Below are positions 22,306-33,944 of a stretch of DNA of 64,000 bases, in pieces. Both the position numbers and the translations under genes were made by a program. The number at the start of each line of letters is the position of its first letter. Position 1 is the stretch's first letter. The stretch is taken from positions 49,886,953-49,950,952 of the forward strand of contig OX465283.1 of assembly GCA_949987705.1 (NCBI GenBank). The letters run 5' to 3'. A model generated the notes under the pieces. That model ran no database searches, was not told where the DNA came from, and saw nothing but the letters and a program-made list of their open reading frames with translations. Source of the stretch: Thereva unica (taxonomy: Eukaryota > Arthropoda > Insecta > Diptera > Therevidae).

Positions 22306-24065
22306 GATTCCGCTGGAGTTTTCTCACAATAATTGTAACAAAACTAATTGGTAATATATTTATTCAAAAAAAAAACTTTCTGTTTAATTTGATTTTAAAG
22401 CTAATTCAGTAGTTTTACGACAGCGCATCCTTTGACGCGAAATTGTTCCTCTTTAAGCGTGGACTTTTAAATAAATTATTCTAGTTTTCATTTACGTATC
22501 TGAAAAGTGATCTCCAGAAAAATTTGAATTTCAAATTTCCTGAGAAATTATCTCAAATTGAACATTTGAAACATCTTCATTCACGATCAATCCTCGTATT
22601 TCTTCAATTTTACGGCTGTCTTCATTACCCTGGTTAATTTGAATACTTAACTGCCTGCCAAATCTAAAGCTTTCGCTAAACCCATTTCTCTAGAACGTTA
22701 TTACGTTGTCAATCCACCAGAAGCCCCGCGTCCACCAATCCGCGCTCAAGCCGCGTGTTCTAAATTATTTGTTTTATTTCCGCGAATCGAAGAGCATCGC
22801 CGTTTGATCTTTAGAACTCGATTTATTCTCGATGGTAGCTTTCTTGATCGGCACGAACATGGGATCTGGTTGTGAAGGGTGATTTACGACTCGACAAAAT
22901 CGATTAAATATACCTTCACAATACACACGGGCAAGCCGTGAAGCACACACGGCACAGGTACAAGGCGAGCTACCGCGACGCTATCAAAGAATTTTTGTTT
23001 TCACTTTTTTTTTATAAACGATTTTTTGAATTTTTGATATGATTTTCAAAAACGTAAAATTTATCTTTAATGGATAAAATTCCAAAATGTTAAGTGGTGG
23101 CCATTTGTATACGCTTTAGCTATGCTAGATTTATTCGCTATAAATTTTCAACTTTCGCATGTGTGTTGTTTGTTTTCTTCCATTTGGGAGGCGTTTATTG
23201 ATGGCTTTAAATTTAAAAGGTAGCACGCAGATTTGACGGTTTACGTTCTACTACAGACGCGCGATAGTAATCTGATACTTTGATATTCTCTTACGTAATT
23301 GATCAATAAATAAATAAAGTTTTTTCTCACTCGAAATTTCAAGATAAAATGGTCAACATATATTTAAAATAATCACATAAATTGACACTAAAAGATTGAA
23401 TTGCATTTTGACAATTCTTTAACCATTCTCTCGTGCATTTAATGCGAACGAAAAAGCCACCAGAATTATTGAATAAAAAAATTAAATTTATGAATATAAC
23501 AATAAATATAAAATAGGATTTGGGAAGTTTGTACTACTAAAGAAAACGCATTATTGATAATAAACAACACTTTTATGAATAATTTCGAGGATTATCTTTT
23601 ATTTATTTTAAAACGATTTTTAGTATTCGTGATATCTGATAACGCTGTCGTTTCTTTTGTTTGTACTATCATAATACCTCCTAAAAGGTGGGAACAGTTT
23701 TGACATGGTTTATTTTAAACGAGAAGGTATTTTTGTCGCATTTCACAGATACAACAAAAAGATCGGACTTTCATTGTCATTATGTTTCAATAACAGATAT
23801 ATAAATTAATATTTCTTTTTGTCTTTTTATACGGCGAAATGTTATGTGTTTAAATTGAATAGCAGACAGACTAAAGTGATAATCCTGTTTTGAAGAGTAG
23901 GTATAAGAGAATTGATAATTTTAGAGAATTATGAATCTTGTAGTATTGTAAATAAGCAAGTATTAAATGCAGTGGTGGATACAGAGATGGGAGGACACCC
24001 CCCAAGGGCTTGTTTGATTTATCACCCACCTAAAACCCTACCAACGAAATGCTAACCGCATTATA
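22306..24065. other. Spacer with a fragment shared with 59420
   Basis: 'attgattccgctgga' near 22303 recurs near 59420, so it probably belongs to a dispersed repeat. A GC-richer patch at 22690-22990 has no recognisable coding frame. The remainder is AT-rich. Confidence 0.4.
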
Positions 24066-24720
24066 ACAGTCGGTTAACGGAGACTGGCAACCCTTTTTGG
24101 GGAAGTTTTCAACACTGAGAAACGATATAGACCGTACGGGGAATTACTGGCGATGAATGCAGGGATGAAAGATTTTCGATATTTCTTAGAGGGAGCTAAT
24201 TTCACCATCGTAGCAGACCACAAACCTCAGTACTACGTGTTTTAGCAGACTTGAGACAAACTGTCACAAACTGTTGGATTTTATAATTCTATTTTCAACA
24301 AACACAATTCACATAGCCGCAAAAGACAACTCGATCGCAGATTGTTTGGCGGTTGCAAATCGTGGGTTAAGAACTAGAGAAGCGTAAGGGCAAAATGACA
24401 ACTTCTCAGGGGAGCCGAAAAACAATTCAAATTTACCTACCGTTATAAACAAATATCTTTTGTTTTTATACGTTTTTGTTGTACTAAGCAATCTACACAC
24501 TACCTCGTTCCAGTTTTTTGGCACATCAAAATATGGGGATTAAAAAAGCGAATGGCGAAAAAAAAAATTTTTTTGTATTTTTGCCCTTACGCTTCTCTAG
24601 TTCTTAACCCACGAAATACAATATCTGTTCCGTCAATTATTGATTTCGTTCGAGTGGCTATGTAACAAGAGAGTCAGCAGACCTCGATGTTAAACGATCG
24701 AGCTAGAACAATCAAATTGA
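24066..24720 (+). pseudogene. Ty3/gypsy RNase H domain fragment, interrupted by a MITE
   Basis: In shifting frames it reads Y-R-P-Y-G-E-L-L-A-M-N-A-G-M-K, F-R-Y-F-L-E-G-A-N-F-T-I-V-A-D-H-K-P (RNase H core with the catalytic D-H-K-P), then A-A-K-D-N-S-I-A-D-C-L-A-V-A-N. After the 253-bp insertion it resumes with V-P-S-I-I-D-F-V-R-V-A. These are standard gypsy-type RNase H blocks. Stops and frameshifts show it is inactive. No LTRs were identified around it. Confidence 0.75.
24361..24613. mobile_element. 253-bp element with 35-bp terminal inverted repeats
   Basis: Left CGTGGGTTAAGAACTAGAGA, continuing AGCGTAAGGGCAAAA; the right end is the exact reverse complement. AAAT flanks both sides (24357-24360 and 24614-24617), and one copy restores the gypsy reading frame across the site. 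A TTAA also lies 6 bp in from each end, so a TTAA-targeting (piggyBac-like) origin is an alternative. The interior is non-coding. Confidence 0.8.
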
Positions 24721-25078
24721 AACAATGCCCGCCGTGTCTCTATTCGGTATACAACCATTGAACCTGAGTTGAACGATGATAATGCCGACCACATTCCATT
24801 ATTTTCTTCTGAGATGATGGCAAATAAAAATGACAGTATGGAAGAAGTGGAAATTGAAGAGATAGAGCGATAATAGACAAAAAAAATCATAGATTGGAAC
24901 CCAACGATTAGGCCTACAGGGCACACCATGTAAAAAACGCCCTTTAAATTCTAGCTCAGAGATGGTGAGGATGGCCTGGGTTTTCTCAGCCCCATATCTC
25001 GAAAACTATTGGTTCTACGTAAATTCTGCATATGACATTTTTATGCACATTGATCTAATGAATCTCTGCGGTAAGACC

Positions 25079-25262
25079 TATGGGATGCGACAGCAAGGGG
25101 ACCCAACATTTGCTGGAAGGATGGCGTAGACCAGGGCGCTCAGAGCTTAGATATGCCAAACTGGATGATATCGGCTCAGAATCGGGACCGGTGGAGGGAA
25201 CAGTTGCGAGAGGCCAGGACCGGATTCCGGTTATAGAGCCGCTAAAGAAGAAGAAGAAGAAT
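25079..25262 (+). pseudogene. Family R LINE tail with AAG microsatellite
   Basis: The + strand reads N-I-C-W-K-D-G-V-D-Q-G-A-Q-S-L, then N-W-M-I-S-A-Q-N-R-D-R-W-R-E-Q-L-R-E-A-R-T-G and a stop, followed by 'aagaagaagaagaagaa'. It is nearly the same as the minus-strand piece at 4924-5128, including the microsatellite end. It is severely 5'-truncated. Confidence 0.75.
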
Positions 25263-25833
25263 CGAATGCACAAAATTTATCTAACCAACATTTTAGTAAA
25301 GGCGATAATTTACCATATATTTGCGGAAAACTGATTTTGGTGACCTTTGACCTCTAATATCTCAAAACGCAATATAACGATGCAGTAAATTACGTTTAGT
25401 AATATTGCATATTTACTGAAGGGGATTTCTCTTTAGGAACTGTTGTTCACTACGTCAATGTACTGTAAAATTATTTTCTTTTGGATACTATATTCATTTT
25501 TCCAAAACTATTTGTCTTTCTCTCTGCTGTCCTCCCCGAAAATCGAATACGAGCTCACTCCGACAATTTTGACTTCTTCCTTTCCTTTTTTTCTATCCCC
25601 CCCCCCCCCCTCCCTTTGCCAAAAAATTTCCATTCATTTTCCCAAAAAATGTTCTTCCAGAAAAGTCAGAATTTTTTATGTTCCAAAAAACTACGATTGT
25701 GGCTATAAGGTATTTCTAGCAGTCCAACGCGCCGTTACAAAGCAATTGTTGTGAAACAGCACTTCTGAAGGCTACTCTTGACCCTCGAATGGCTCTTTAC
25801 TCTAGTAAAGTTGCTTGCCTCGTTCTTTTTGAT
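25263..25833. other. Spacer with a C12-type tract
   Basis: Low-complexity C tract near 25599-25610 within T/C-rich sequence. No gene is supported. Confidence 0.4.
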
Positions 25834-26890
25834 TTCAGATAGTGTTGACCACATGCGCCTATTTACGTAACTGGAAAACTATATGAGGTTTACATTCTCC
25901 TCTTCCTCCTTAATCCATAGTTACCTGCAGAATCGTACCCACCCAGTATGGCTGCATAACTCGATTTCGGATCCCTTACTGATAACGTGCGGCGTTCCAA
26001 AAGGCTCCATACTATGACTATTACTCTTCCCCATGAACATAAATGATCTTACCAGTGTCGTGACAAACTACAAACTCCACATGGATGCAGATGATGCTCA
26101 GATTTATTTGAACAGCCGCCTTGGACTGGCTGAGAACTGTATTGCGGACATAAATGCAGATCTTAATCGCATTCATCAATGGTCTGTATCCAACCGTCTA
26201 CAGCTTAATGCCTTAAAATCCTGTTTCATTCCAATGTATAGGAGTAAATTAGATACTGACCGTTTTCCACCTCGCGTTCTTATGAATACAGCCTACTTTA
26301 TCGAACGCGCGTCATAAACCTAGGCATTTATCTGAATTCACAACTTACCTGCTGCGATCATATTTTGCATACATTATCTTAAATTTATAGTAGTTTACGA
26401 CGTCTCTGGCTATAAGTCTCCATCTCACCCTTAGGGTCGTACTCAAAAATAGTTAAATCTCTAGTGTTACTATACTTTATTTACGTTAGCTTAGTCTTTC
26501 GTTCTCTTAAAGCTGCATTCCATGGTAAGCTTAATGTAGCCTTGAACGACTGCATAAGATTTGTCTACAGTCTTCGCCGATCCGATCACAGCAGTCCATA
26601 TCATTATTCCCTTCTGGGATGCACAATTAATGATTACCTACTCCTCAAGGCATTGTCATTTATTTATAAGCTTTCAGATTCCGATCGTCCATCTTATCTA
26701 CATTAATATATCCGAATTGGACGTACGTCCTCTTCTTTCTTCTTTACGCTCCTTTAATCCCTCATGGGACATAGGGCGGAAACAGTTTTCCTCCAGCGGA
26801 CTCTGTTTTGCGCGACAGCTCCCAGCTCCGACTAGTATCTCCAAGTTGTTGCGGCTTCTGCTAGTAGGGTTCTCCTCCACGTTGCTCTTG
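25834..26890 (+). pseudogene. Family B (Jockey-superfamily) LINE, copy 1
   Basis: Frames on + give S-Y-L-Q-N-R-T, C-G-V-P-K-G-S-I-L, I-N-D-L then D-A-D-D-A-Q-I-Y-L (YADD-type box altered to DADD, about 26090), A-D-L-N-R-I-H-Q-W-S-V, and a C-terminal region with C-I-R-F-V-Y-S-L-R-R-S-D-H and Y-H-Y-S-L-L-G-C (26550-26625). Several frameshifts and stops. It is related to the longer copy at 54360-56080. Confidence 0.7.
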
Positions 26891-26903
26891 GTCTGCCGAC
26901 TCG

Positions 26904-27239
26904 TCAGGATCCTTGCAGATTACAGTCAAGGGTCTTTTTGGCTAGATTTTCTTTTTCGCGACGCAAGGTGTGGCCAACCAACAGGCATCTGTTGGTGAAG
27001 ACTTGTAGGCGCCCTATTATGAATTGGGTGACTTTCCATGTTTTGTAACCGTACAAAAGAACTGCCTTAATGTTGGAGTTGAACAGCTGCAATTTGGTGT
27101 TAGTTGAGATCTCCGTTGATCTCCATATGCGGAACAGGCATGCATATGCGCTTCGTGCTTTATTTATTTGACGTACGTCTAGGAGAGCGTTATTTATACA
27201 GCCAGTAGTCTCTTTCTTAAATGTGTTCAGGAAACGCAT
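26904..27239 (-). pseudogene. Family K LINE, C-terminal reverse transcriptase fragment
   Basis: The minus frame includes I-N-K-A-R-S-A-Y-A-C-L-F-R-I-W-R-S-T-E-I, then S-N-I-K-A-V-L-L-Y-G-Y-K-T-W, then G-H-T-L-R-R-E-K-E-N-L-A-K. This is the familiar post-palm segment of an abundant metazoan LINE. Compared with relatives, part of the segment between N-R-C-L and G-H-T-L-R-R has been deleted. It is convergent with, and abuts, the family B copy. Confidence 0.7.
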
Positions 27240-27884
27240 CTTTAATTTTTTGAATAACCAGTTAAAACTACATTCTTATTCAATTTTTAATTGTTTTACT
27301 TTTTATTCTTTTAATCTTTTTTCACTTTTTATTAGTACCTACACTCACTCGTTCCGCTTTTTATTAATTAACGTGTTGTAATGTAATGTACATGCGTTTC
27401 AGCGTTAAAAGATTAGTAATCTTGATGTACAATTCAAGAAATAAAGGAAATATAATTAGAAATATATCAGATAAAAGCCTTATTAAAGCAGAAGGAATTG
27501 GTGCAACTTTCAAAAAAATTAAGTTATTTGAGGTCCTTAGGTTCCAAAAATTGTGCGTGTTTTTATGCTATTAAAAATAAGCTTAATATATAAAACTTAT
27601 TCGCGGCCTAAAACTTCTCAAACTATCTCCCTTTTCATTGTCAGGATATAATAATTTTAAGCATATGCAGGCATTTACTGTATGCATCATTGGTATCAGT
27701 AACTTACTAAACTCATAAGAGATTAACATCTAGCCAATTTTATATTTTTGAGCAGCCACTGAGGTTCTGCAACAGCAAAAGCCCTAATGTCGTCAAATCT
27801 GCTTAGTACAGTATTTTCTTTTATGTTCAAAGTTAGAAAAAATTCTCTTTGTACTTTCACTAATTCGATCTAGAATGCAATATC
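27240..27884. other. AT-rich spacer
   Basis: No coding frame, repeat or RNA gene seen. Confidence 0.4.
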
Positions 27885-28060
27885 GAACAACAAGCCACCT
27901 TGCAGGCCTCGTTTGCGTAGAGGTAGGGCGACTCACTTCCATCTCAGATATCCGTGATTCGAATCCACTTTGCGGTATTTTCCTTCGCATTTTCATTTTT
28001 ACGATCTACATATCTTTCCCCTCTTCCCTTTCTACAAAAATATCCTTCATTTGCCAAAAT
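27885..28060 (+). repeat. tRNA-derived SINE, copy 3
   Basis: The A box TTGCGTAGAGGTAGGG (27912-27928) and a nearly perfect B box GATTCGAATCC (27956-27966) are at tRNA spacing. They are followed by 'actttgcgg' and a T/C-rich tail. The B box is the best preserved of the three SINEs. The tail only loosely resembles copies 1 and 2, so it may be a different subfamily. No acceptor stem can be drawn, so it is not an active tRNA gene. Confidence 0.6.
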
Positions 28061-28964
28061 GTATTCAGTTATCTTTTTGAAGCAGGACAATGAACAATAG
28101 GTTTATTAACAGTGATTCTTTAATCAATCAATATGTGCAATTGTGTTCACTTTATAAAGGTTCTCCTGACAAGAGCTAGAATAAATATTTTAATTATAAG
28201 GGTTATAAAAATTCTAGAAAAGCTTAAAGACACGCCCAAGTCAATTCATAGACAAAAACTCAAACTTTAAAAAAAAAAACTTCTGCACTGATTTTGCCTC
28301 AAATTAAGTAATTAAAGTAATTGCTCAATTATTTTTAAATCTAGGTACTCCTTACCAACAAAGTCGAAAGTTGCTTAAAATGTCAACAGGTTTCCCCCTA
28401 ACTGAAAGATTTATTGATAAATTTTTCACCTACGTACTCTAGCTTGAGCACATCATCTATACCTAAAAACACGAAATGCATAATAGTAGACGGAAGAGTC
28501 TTGCTGTCTACAGCGAGAAATCCAGTGCCTGAGGGGTTCGTAAAACTACATCGATCCAGCCGCAATATTTCACTTCCTTTATATCAAGTATCTTACAATG
28601 AAATATATTGAACCGATCTACGAACGACTTTCCACCGTAAGATCAGTTGTTCTCTGTAGTAGCCTGAGGTAAAATTATATTTCAACATTCGCCTCTTTGT
28701 CCAACACCCTGTCTTGAGCAAGTCTTTAGACGTAAGTCAAGTTCCGAATTCCTCCAGTCACAAGTTCTGATAGAAGTCTCAAGGTCAAATGGCGGGCAGG
28801 TGAGGTGCATTGACGTCGCTTCGCGAGAATATAAACACCATCAATCGAATTAAACAAAATAGAAATTAGTAGCGTTGCACACAGAACTTGTAATTGCAGA
28901 TAAATATGCCTCAATTTAAATTGTGATAAAAATAAAATAAATCAATTTTACCTAAGACATTATG
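28061..28964. other. Spacer, no feature supported
   Basis: Short frames only. No repeat partner noticed. Confidence 0.35.
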
Positions 28965-29130
28965 ATGGAGGCGGCTGCGAAACTAGTTTTCTTCTGACGT
29001 ATCGGTTCGCTACTGAAGCGTATAAAGCTCAGTACACATGCGTACAGAGCGTGTCCAGTCCACTAGCTCTTAGTATCTAGTTAAGCCGCTAGTTTTGTAA
29101 TAATTGAAAATTGTTACACGGTACATTACT
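28965..29130 (+). repeat. LTR-like segment with TATA box and initiator
   Basis: 'gcgtataaagctcagtacac' (about 29037-29056) combines a TATA box and TCAGTA close downstream, in a GC-richer block resembling an insect gypsy LTR. It lies about 850 bp upstream of a gypsy protease remnant on the same strand, the expected order. No second LTR was found, so the borders and the call are tentative. Confidence 0.3.
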
Positions 29131-29959
29131 CCACTCTTGTGACAATAATCGAGGCCTTAGACTGTGTTGGTTTTTTGCTTCAAAAGCGGTTTTCTCCACT
29201 TTACCTTTCGTCGCATACTGAATGAAAATTTTATAACACGCGAAGCAAAATTATTGTTTAGAAATTTTATGGGAATATTTACCTGAATCTGGATAGTTTC
29301 AGTTTGAGCACTTCTACAGTATTAATTATAGATTTTGTACTAGAAAGGTAGAATTAATTGACACTTGAAAAATTATTAGCAAAAAAAATGATTTGTGAAG
29401 GAAAAAGATATACTTGTATAGTATGAATACAATAATCTTTTTGCTAGATTTATTTAAAAATCTTTTAGTACTATGAAAACTATGCAGAGATAAGAAAAAA
29501 AATGGTACAAAACATATTCAACGTCGGCTACATTATGTATGCCATAAAAGAGATCTCCAGGGAAGGAGCCGCGGTACTGGTCACTTTCCTATACTCCACC
29601 AGATGGCTTTAAACATTAAACACAGTTCATTTGGTGAATTGACCTTAGGTATAAGAGTTTGTTGCTTCAAAACCTCGCGATAAGCGGTAATTGCGTACTG
29701 GAGGTCACCCTACACCTAACCTAAAATATTAAAATCATTCATAATTTCAAATTTTTTTTCGTTTATCTTCCAAAGCAGCTGCCCCAGTTCAGTTCTATTC
29801 AGAATCTTATTTCAGGTCAATACTTGATAGTTTTATTTTTCCATGTGACAAATAGCCTATTTGAATTCTATATAAGGAATGTGGTGAACACGTAAACCTA
29901 ATTACCGAATTTTACGCAAAGTCACACAACAGCCTCCCACACTGGAGCACTTCATCGAT

Positions 29960-31290
29960 CACCGAGCTCAAAATTCAGTGATCTAGACGTTCATATCGTT
30001 TATTCATCCGTGACACCAACAATCGGATGGATTTTCTAATTGATTCGGACTCGGACGTGTCAATTGCGCCCACCAAGTAGTTCCCGGGCCATAACGGAAG
30101 CCCGAAAGTCCTTCTGTATACTGCCAACGGATCATTGATCCGAACTTTCGGCACAAAGCTGCTCGAACTTCATCTCGGCTTACGCCAACGATACGTTCAT
30201 AATTTTATAACAGCCGACACCACTAAAGCCATTATTAAGGCAGACTTCTTAACGAAGTTTGAATTGTCTGTCGAATTGAAGTATCGGCATTTAATGGACA
30301 AACGCACGAATTTTCGAATTAACGTGTTCATTACAATCGAATACAACCCCGAAACGATTTCCTGCCAAATTACTGGCATATATAAAGAGTGTGAACGAAG
30401 TACACTTCGTTAACTAAACCGCCCAATTTTGACCTTCCAGTTGAACACAATGTGCAACACCACCTTGTAACTAACGAGCAATAACTTTCGTCACCGCTCG
30501 GTGACTCCCTCCGGATAAAGTGAAAGTGGGAAAGATGAATTTGATCATACTGTCGAATTGGGGATTTGTCGACCTTCGTCGTCCCCCGCAGCATCTCCGC
30601 TGGTTGCTAAACGGGACTCACATGATTAGAGTCCATGCGGCGACTACCGTGCTTTAATGCTGTCACTGTGCCGGATAGATATCCGATCCCGCATAAACAA
30701 CATTTTTCCGTGAACCTTCACAGTTTCACAGTTTTTTCAAAGGTTGACTTGGCACGTGCATATCAATCGCTCCAGAAGACGTGCATAAAACTGCACTCAT
30801 TACGCCATTAGGCCTATATGAGTTTACCAGCATGCCATTCGGCTTACGGAATGCGTCACAGACCTTTCTAAGGTGCATATACGAAGTTACGAGAGATCTC
30901 GACTTCGTTTATGTATACATGGACGATATACTTATCGCCAGTAAAACCGAGGATGAACATACCGTTCACCTCGTATAGCTCTTTAAACGCTTCGATAGTT
31001 TCAGTTTAACCATTAAGCTAGAGAAATGCGTTTTTGGTGCACAAGAGATCAAGTCCCTAAGCAAGTTTCTCGATCGAGTTCAGGCTTTCGTTCATCTCGC
31101 ACGTCCAACTTCTGTCAAATCGATCTACAAGTTTTTGGGTGAATTTCTATCGCCGATTTATACAAAAATTGGGTGAGCAGTTGGTGCCGATAAATGATCA
31201 TTTGAGAGACCTCAACCGCTCATGTACCAATAAAATATTTACCTGGCCAGCAGAATATCAGGCAGCATTCCTCAAGGTGAAAAATTCGAT
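29960..31290 (+). pseudogene. Ty3/gypsy pol: protease and reverse transcriptase remnants
   Basis: The protease block reads D-F-L-I-D-S-G-S-D-V-S-I-A-P (about 30028-30070), with the retropepsin Asp in D-S-G. The reverse transcriptase block includes H-K-T-A-L-I-T-P-L-G-L-Y-E-F, M-P-F-G-L-R-N-A-S-Q-T-F and the catalytic Y-M-D-D-I-L-I-A-S (about 30910-30940). The next parts (K-L-E-K-C-V-F-G, then Y-R-R-F-I) follow in other frames. Several stops separate the blocks and the end of pol is replaced by an unrelated LINE on the other strand. Confidence 0.8.
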
Positions 31291-31870
31291 GGCAGAAGCA
31301 ACTCTAGATTAGCGTAGTACTGAAACAGAAACTGGTGACCAGGCAATGAAGCGGGACCTTCTTTGGTGAGTATTACGCCGACGCCATTCCTATGGCTTTC
31401 AGTTTCGTTTCTGCCAAAATTAATATAATAAGGATTCACCGTTTGGGCAGATATGTTCCTCCGCGTCGGGGCCATCTGGTGTTTCGCTGAGTCCCATGAC
31501 AATTTTATATCGGTTCATCTCGTTGAGGACTTCATCCAGCCGTTCATCAGCAAGCAGTGTTCTCTCATTCTATGATACGATTCGTATCCTGGTTCGAAAA
31601 GCCAAGTTCATCGTCGGGTTATCCATCCGGTTTCGAGGCATTATTAGCCGATTTGTAGCAATGGTATTTTTATAGGAGTGGGTTGCTAACCCTCACCCCA
31701 ACCGACTTAAAACTCTGTTTATGGCACAGAAAACTCACCGTTCGACAGTCTCCCGTTAAGTTGCTAACAGATCTGCTGGGTGTTTGTCTACACTGACTCT
31801 TCTCGGGTTTTGGCAGAAGTTGCAAATCAGGTGCAGGTCCGAGGTCTTTATTCGCCCCCACCTAGGGCTA
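31272..31870 (-). pseudogene. LINE endonuclease fragment
   Basis: Minus-strand frames include D-E-V-L-N-E-M-N-R-Y-K-I-V-M-G-L-S-E-T, then E-E-H-I-C-P-N-G, then G-V-G-V-I-L-T-K-E-G-P-A-S-L. These are signature blocks of apurinic-type LINE endonucleases (E of L-S-E-T is a metal ligand position). Frameshifts are present. It might belong to the same family as 26904-27239, but the domains do not overlap, so this is a guess. Confidence 0.6.
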
Positions 31871-32229
31871 AAATATGTGGCCTGGGGCTATTTTAGGATA
31901 TTTAAATTCCAAAAAATCGTTAACTAAAAAATTCAATGAAATTCATTCAAAACATTGGATATATGTAGATTCAAACGGTCGGTTCTGTATTTGCGGATGA
32001 AACTAAAGTTACTTAGAGTGGCGTAGACTGGAACTGTTCCTATGTAGACAGGCTCTTGTGCTTAGTTCAGTACTCATGTTTGTTTAGGCAAAATAAATCC
32101 AGAAGTTATCCTAGCGTCAAAAAATCGAAGCGCTACGAGGATGTATTTTTGAAGTAAAACTCCTTTAGGGACGTTTGCTTAAAAAAATTTACATGAGAGT
32201 GAATCAATTTCATTCGCGTAACGCTCTCA

Positions 32230-32600
32230 CACATGAAAAATCGTCAGAACTTTCGTATAACGATGGGAAATGGGGCGGACGAAGAGACAAGAGACGAAGA
32301 AACTCGGGGCTGTGTGTGCAACAGTTAAAATACACTCTGCCTCACTGCATAAATTTTCTGGCATGTTAGCTACGTTGTCGCCCAGACTTTGCTTTATCTC
32401 ATTATAGGAATACAAATTCCCCATTATGTAGAGGTGAATTGTTTCAGATTTTTCTTGTGGTTTGGTCACTGGCCGGGCTTATGCCGCGGACACTTTGGAG
32501 TTGACTGGCATGTTGGAAGCGGCATATACGACAAGAATTTTCCGCGCAGCCTGAGCAAGTGGATCTGCTTTTTGGCGTGGCCAAACATGTAGCACTGCCG
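32230..32600 (-). pseudogene. Possible LINE or retroelement ORF1 (zinc-knuckle) remnant
   Basis: Minus-strand C-Y-M-F-G-H-A-K-K near 32590 and T-C-Q-S-T-P-K-C-P-R-H near 32500 resemble a decayed CCHC array in which the second cysteine of the first knuckle is lost. The rest of the frame (32469-32227) has no recognisable domain. Weak call. Confidence 0.25.
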
Positions 32601-33627
32601 GGAAGTTACGGTATAAACACTTGAGACTTTCTTAAAATGCCAAACGATGAAAACAAATATGAAAAAATGAAAGAAGAAATGAACAATACATCTTTCTTAC
32701 GTTTATTTTGTTAATGTCTCCAATATAAAATATTTTTTGCACGCTTCAATTGATAAAACCGAAGCTGTTAAAACCGTATGTGGTTTGGGTGCTTAGAATA
32801 CCAAAAGGGAGTGGTGAATTAAATGTGTGAGGTGCTCTTGTTTTAAATTGGCACCCACTTCCCCTTTGGTGAGATGTGCTGCACCTTTCCCCTTTTTAAA
32901 TTACAATTTTTTTAACTTGCACAAGTCGACGAATCGTTTATGTCAAAACATTACACTGTTGTGAAAATCGTTCCTGATATGTTTTTTGGGTCGCTGATTA
33001 CGAAAATTGGGGTCCCACAGTCTTAAAATATGCATGTCACCTTTAAATATGCTTAAAAACTCCCCTTTTTAAGGATTTTCGCGATAATTTTAATTGTAAT
33101 CAAAAACAATCCAATAAAATACATTTTTTGCAATATTTATATTCAAAAGTGGTTGATTTATAACAAAGCAAATTTTATAATAAGGGATAATAGTAAAGGG
33201 CTGAAACTATCCCTACATCGTCTGAAAATATAAAGGCTTGAAAAAAAAGTTTTTTCAACTTTATGCTACAAATTCGGGTTAATCAGCTAAAATAAATTAT
33301 GTTCAACTACGCCTAGAAAGAAGAATTTGAAAAAAGGTTGATTGTTTTTTGCATTACTTTTTTCTCCCTTTAAAATTAATTGGCTCCCTAAAAGATTGTA
33401 TGGGACGAAGAAATCAGGTAATTGGCTAGGTGGCCATAAAGGGTGCCAATACCATACTCAAGTAGACTGGCTCTCGTTCGCATAGGTAAAGCGGCTAGCG
33501 TAGGTAAAGCTTCATTGGATGTGGTTGGCGGACTGCTTGGTAAAACAATACTTGGGTTTGGAATAGTCTATGCCGATGCGGATGCAATTATTAATGATCA
33601 TGAATGTAGCGAGCGGAGCATGCATAC
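32601..33627. other. AT-rich spacer
   Basis: No feature supported. Confidence 0.4.
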
Positions 33628-33944
33628 AGCTGGTGACATATCCAAGCGTACATGCGTTCAATTCGTTGATAAATAATATAGAAGTGTGTGTATTCAAATG
33701 TGACCTGACGGAATGGTCCATGAATGGAATGCATGCCACGCAAAGGTCGGATTACTTTTAACTTTTTCTGTAATGCCGCCGCATTCGAAATAGCACACAC
33801 AAGTATGCACAACAAACACATGCACCTTGCATTCACTCGTTATTTAGATTTTCGGGCTATGTGTGAAAGCCGGGACGGAAAAAAACCATGCAATTTTATG
33901 AACCTCTGAATGCAATGCATGTACGCTTGCATATGTCACCAGCT
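33628..33944. mobile_element. Inverted-repeat element (MITE), about 317 bp
   Basis: The left end AGCTGGTGACATATCCAAGC continuing GTACATGC is matched by the reverse complement of the right end, with one mismatch over about 28 bp. The interior contains many 'tgcat/atgca' motifs. No clear target duplication. Confidence 0.7.
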
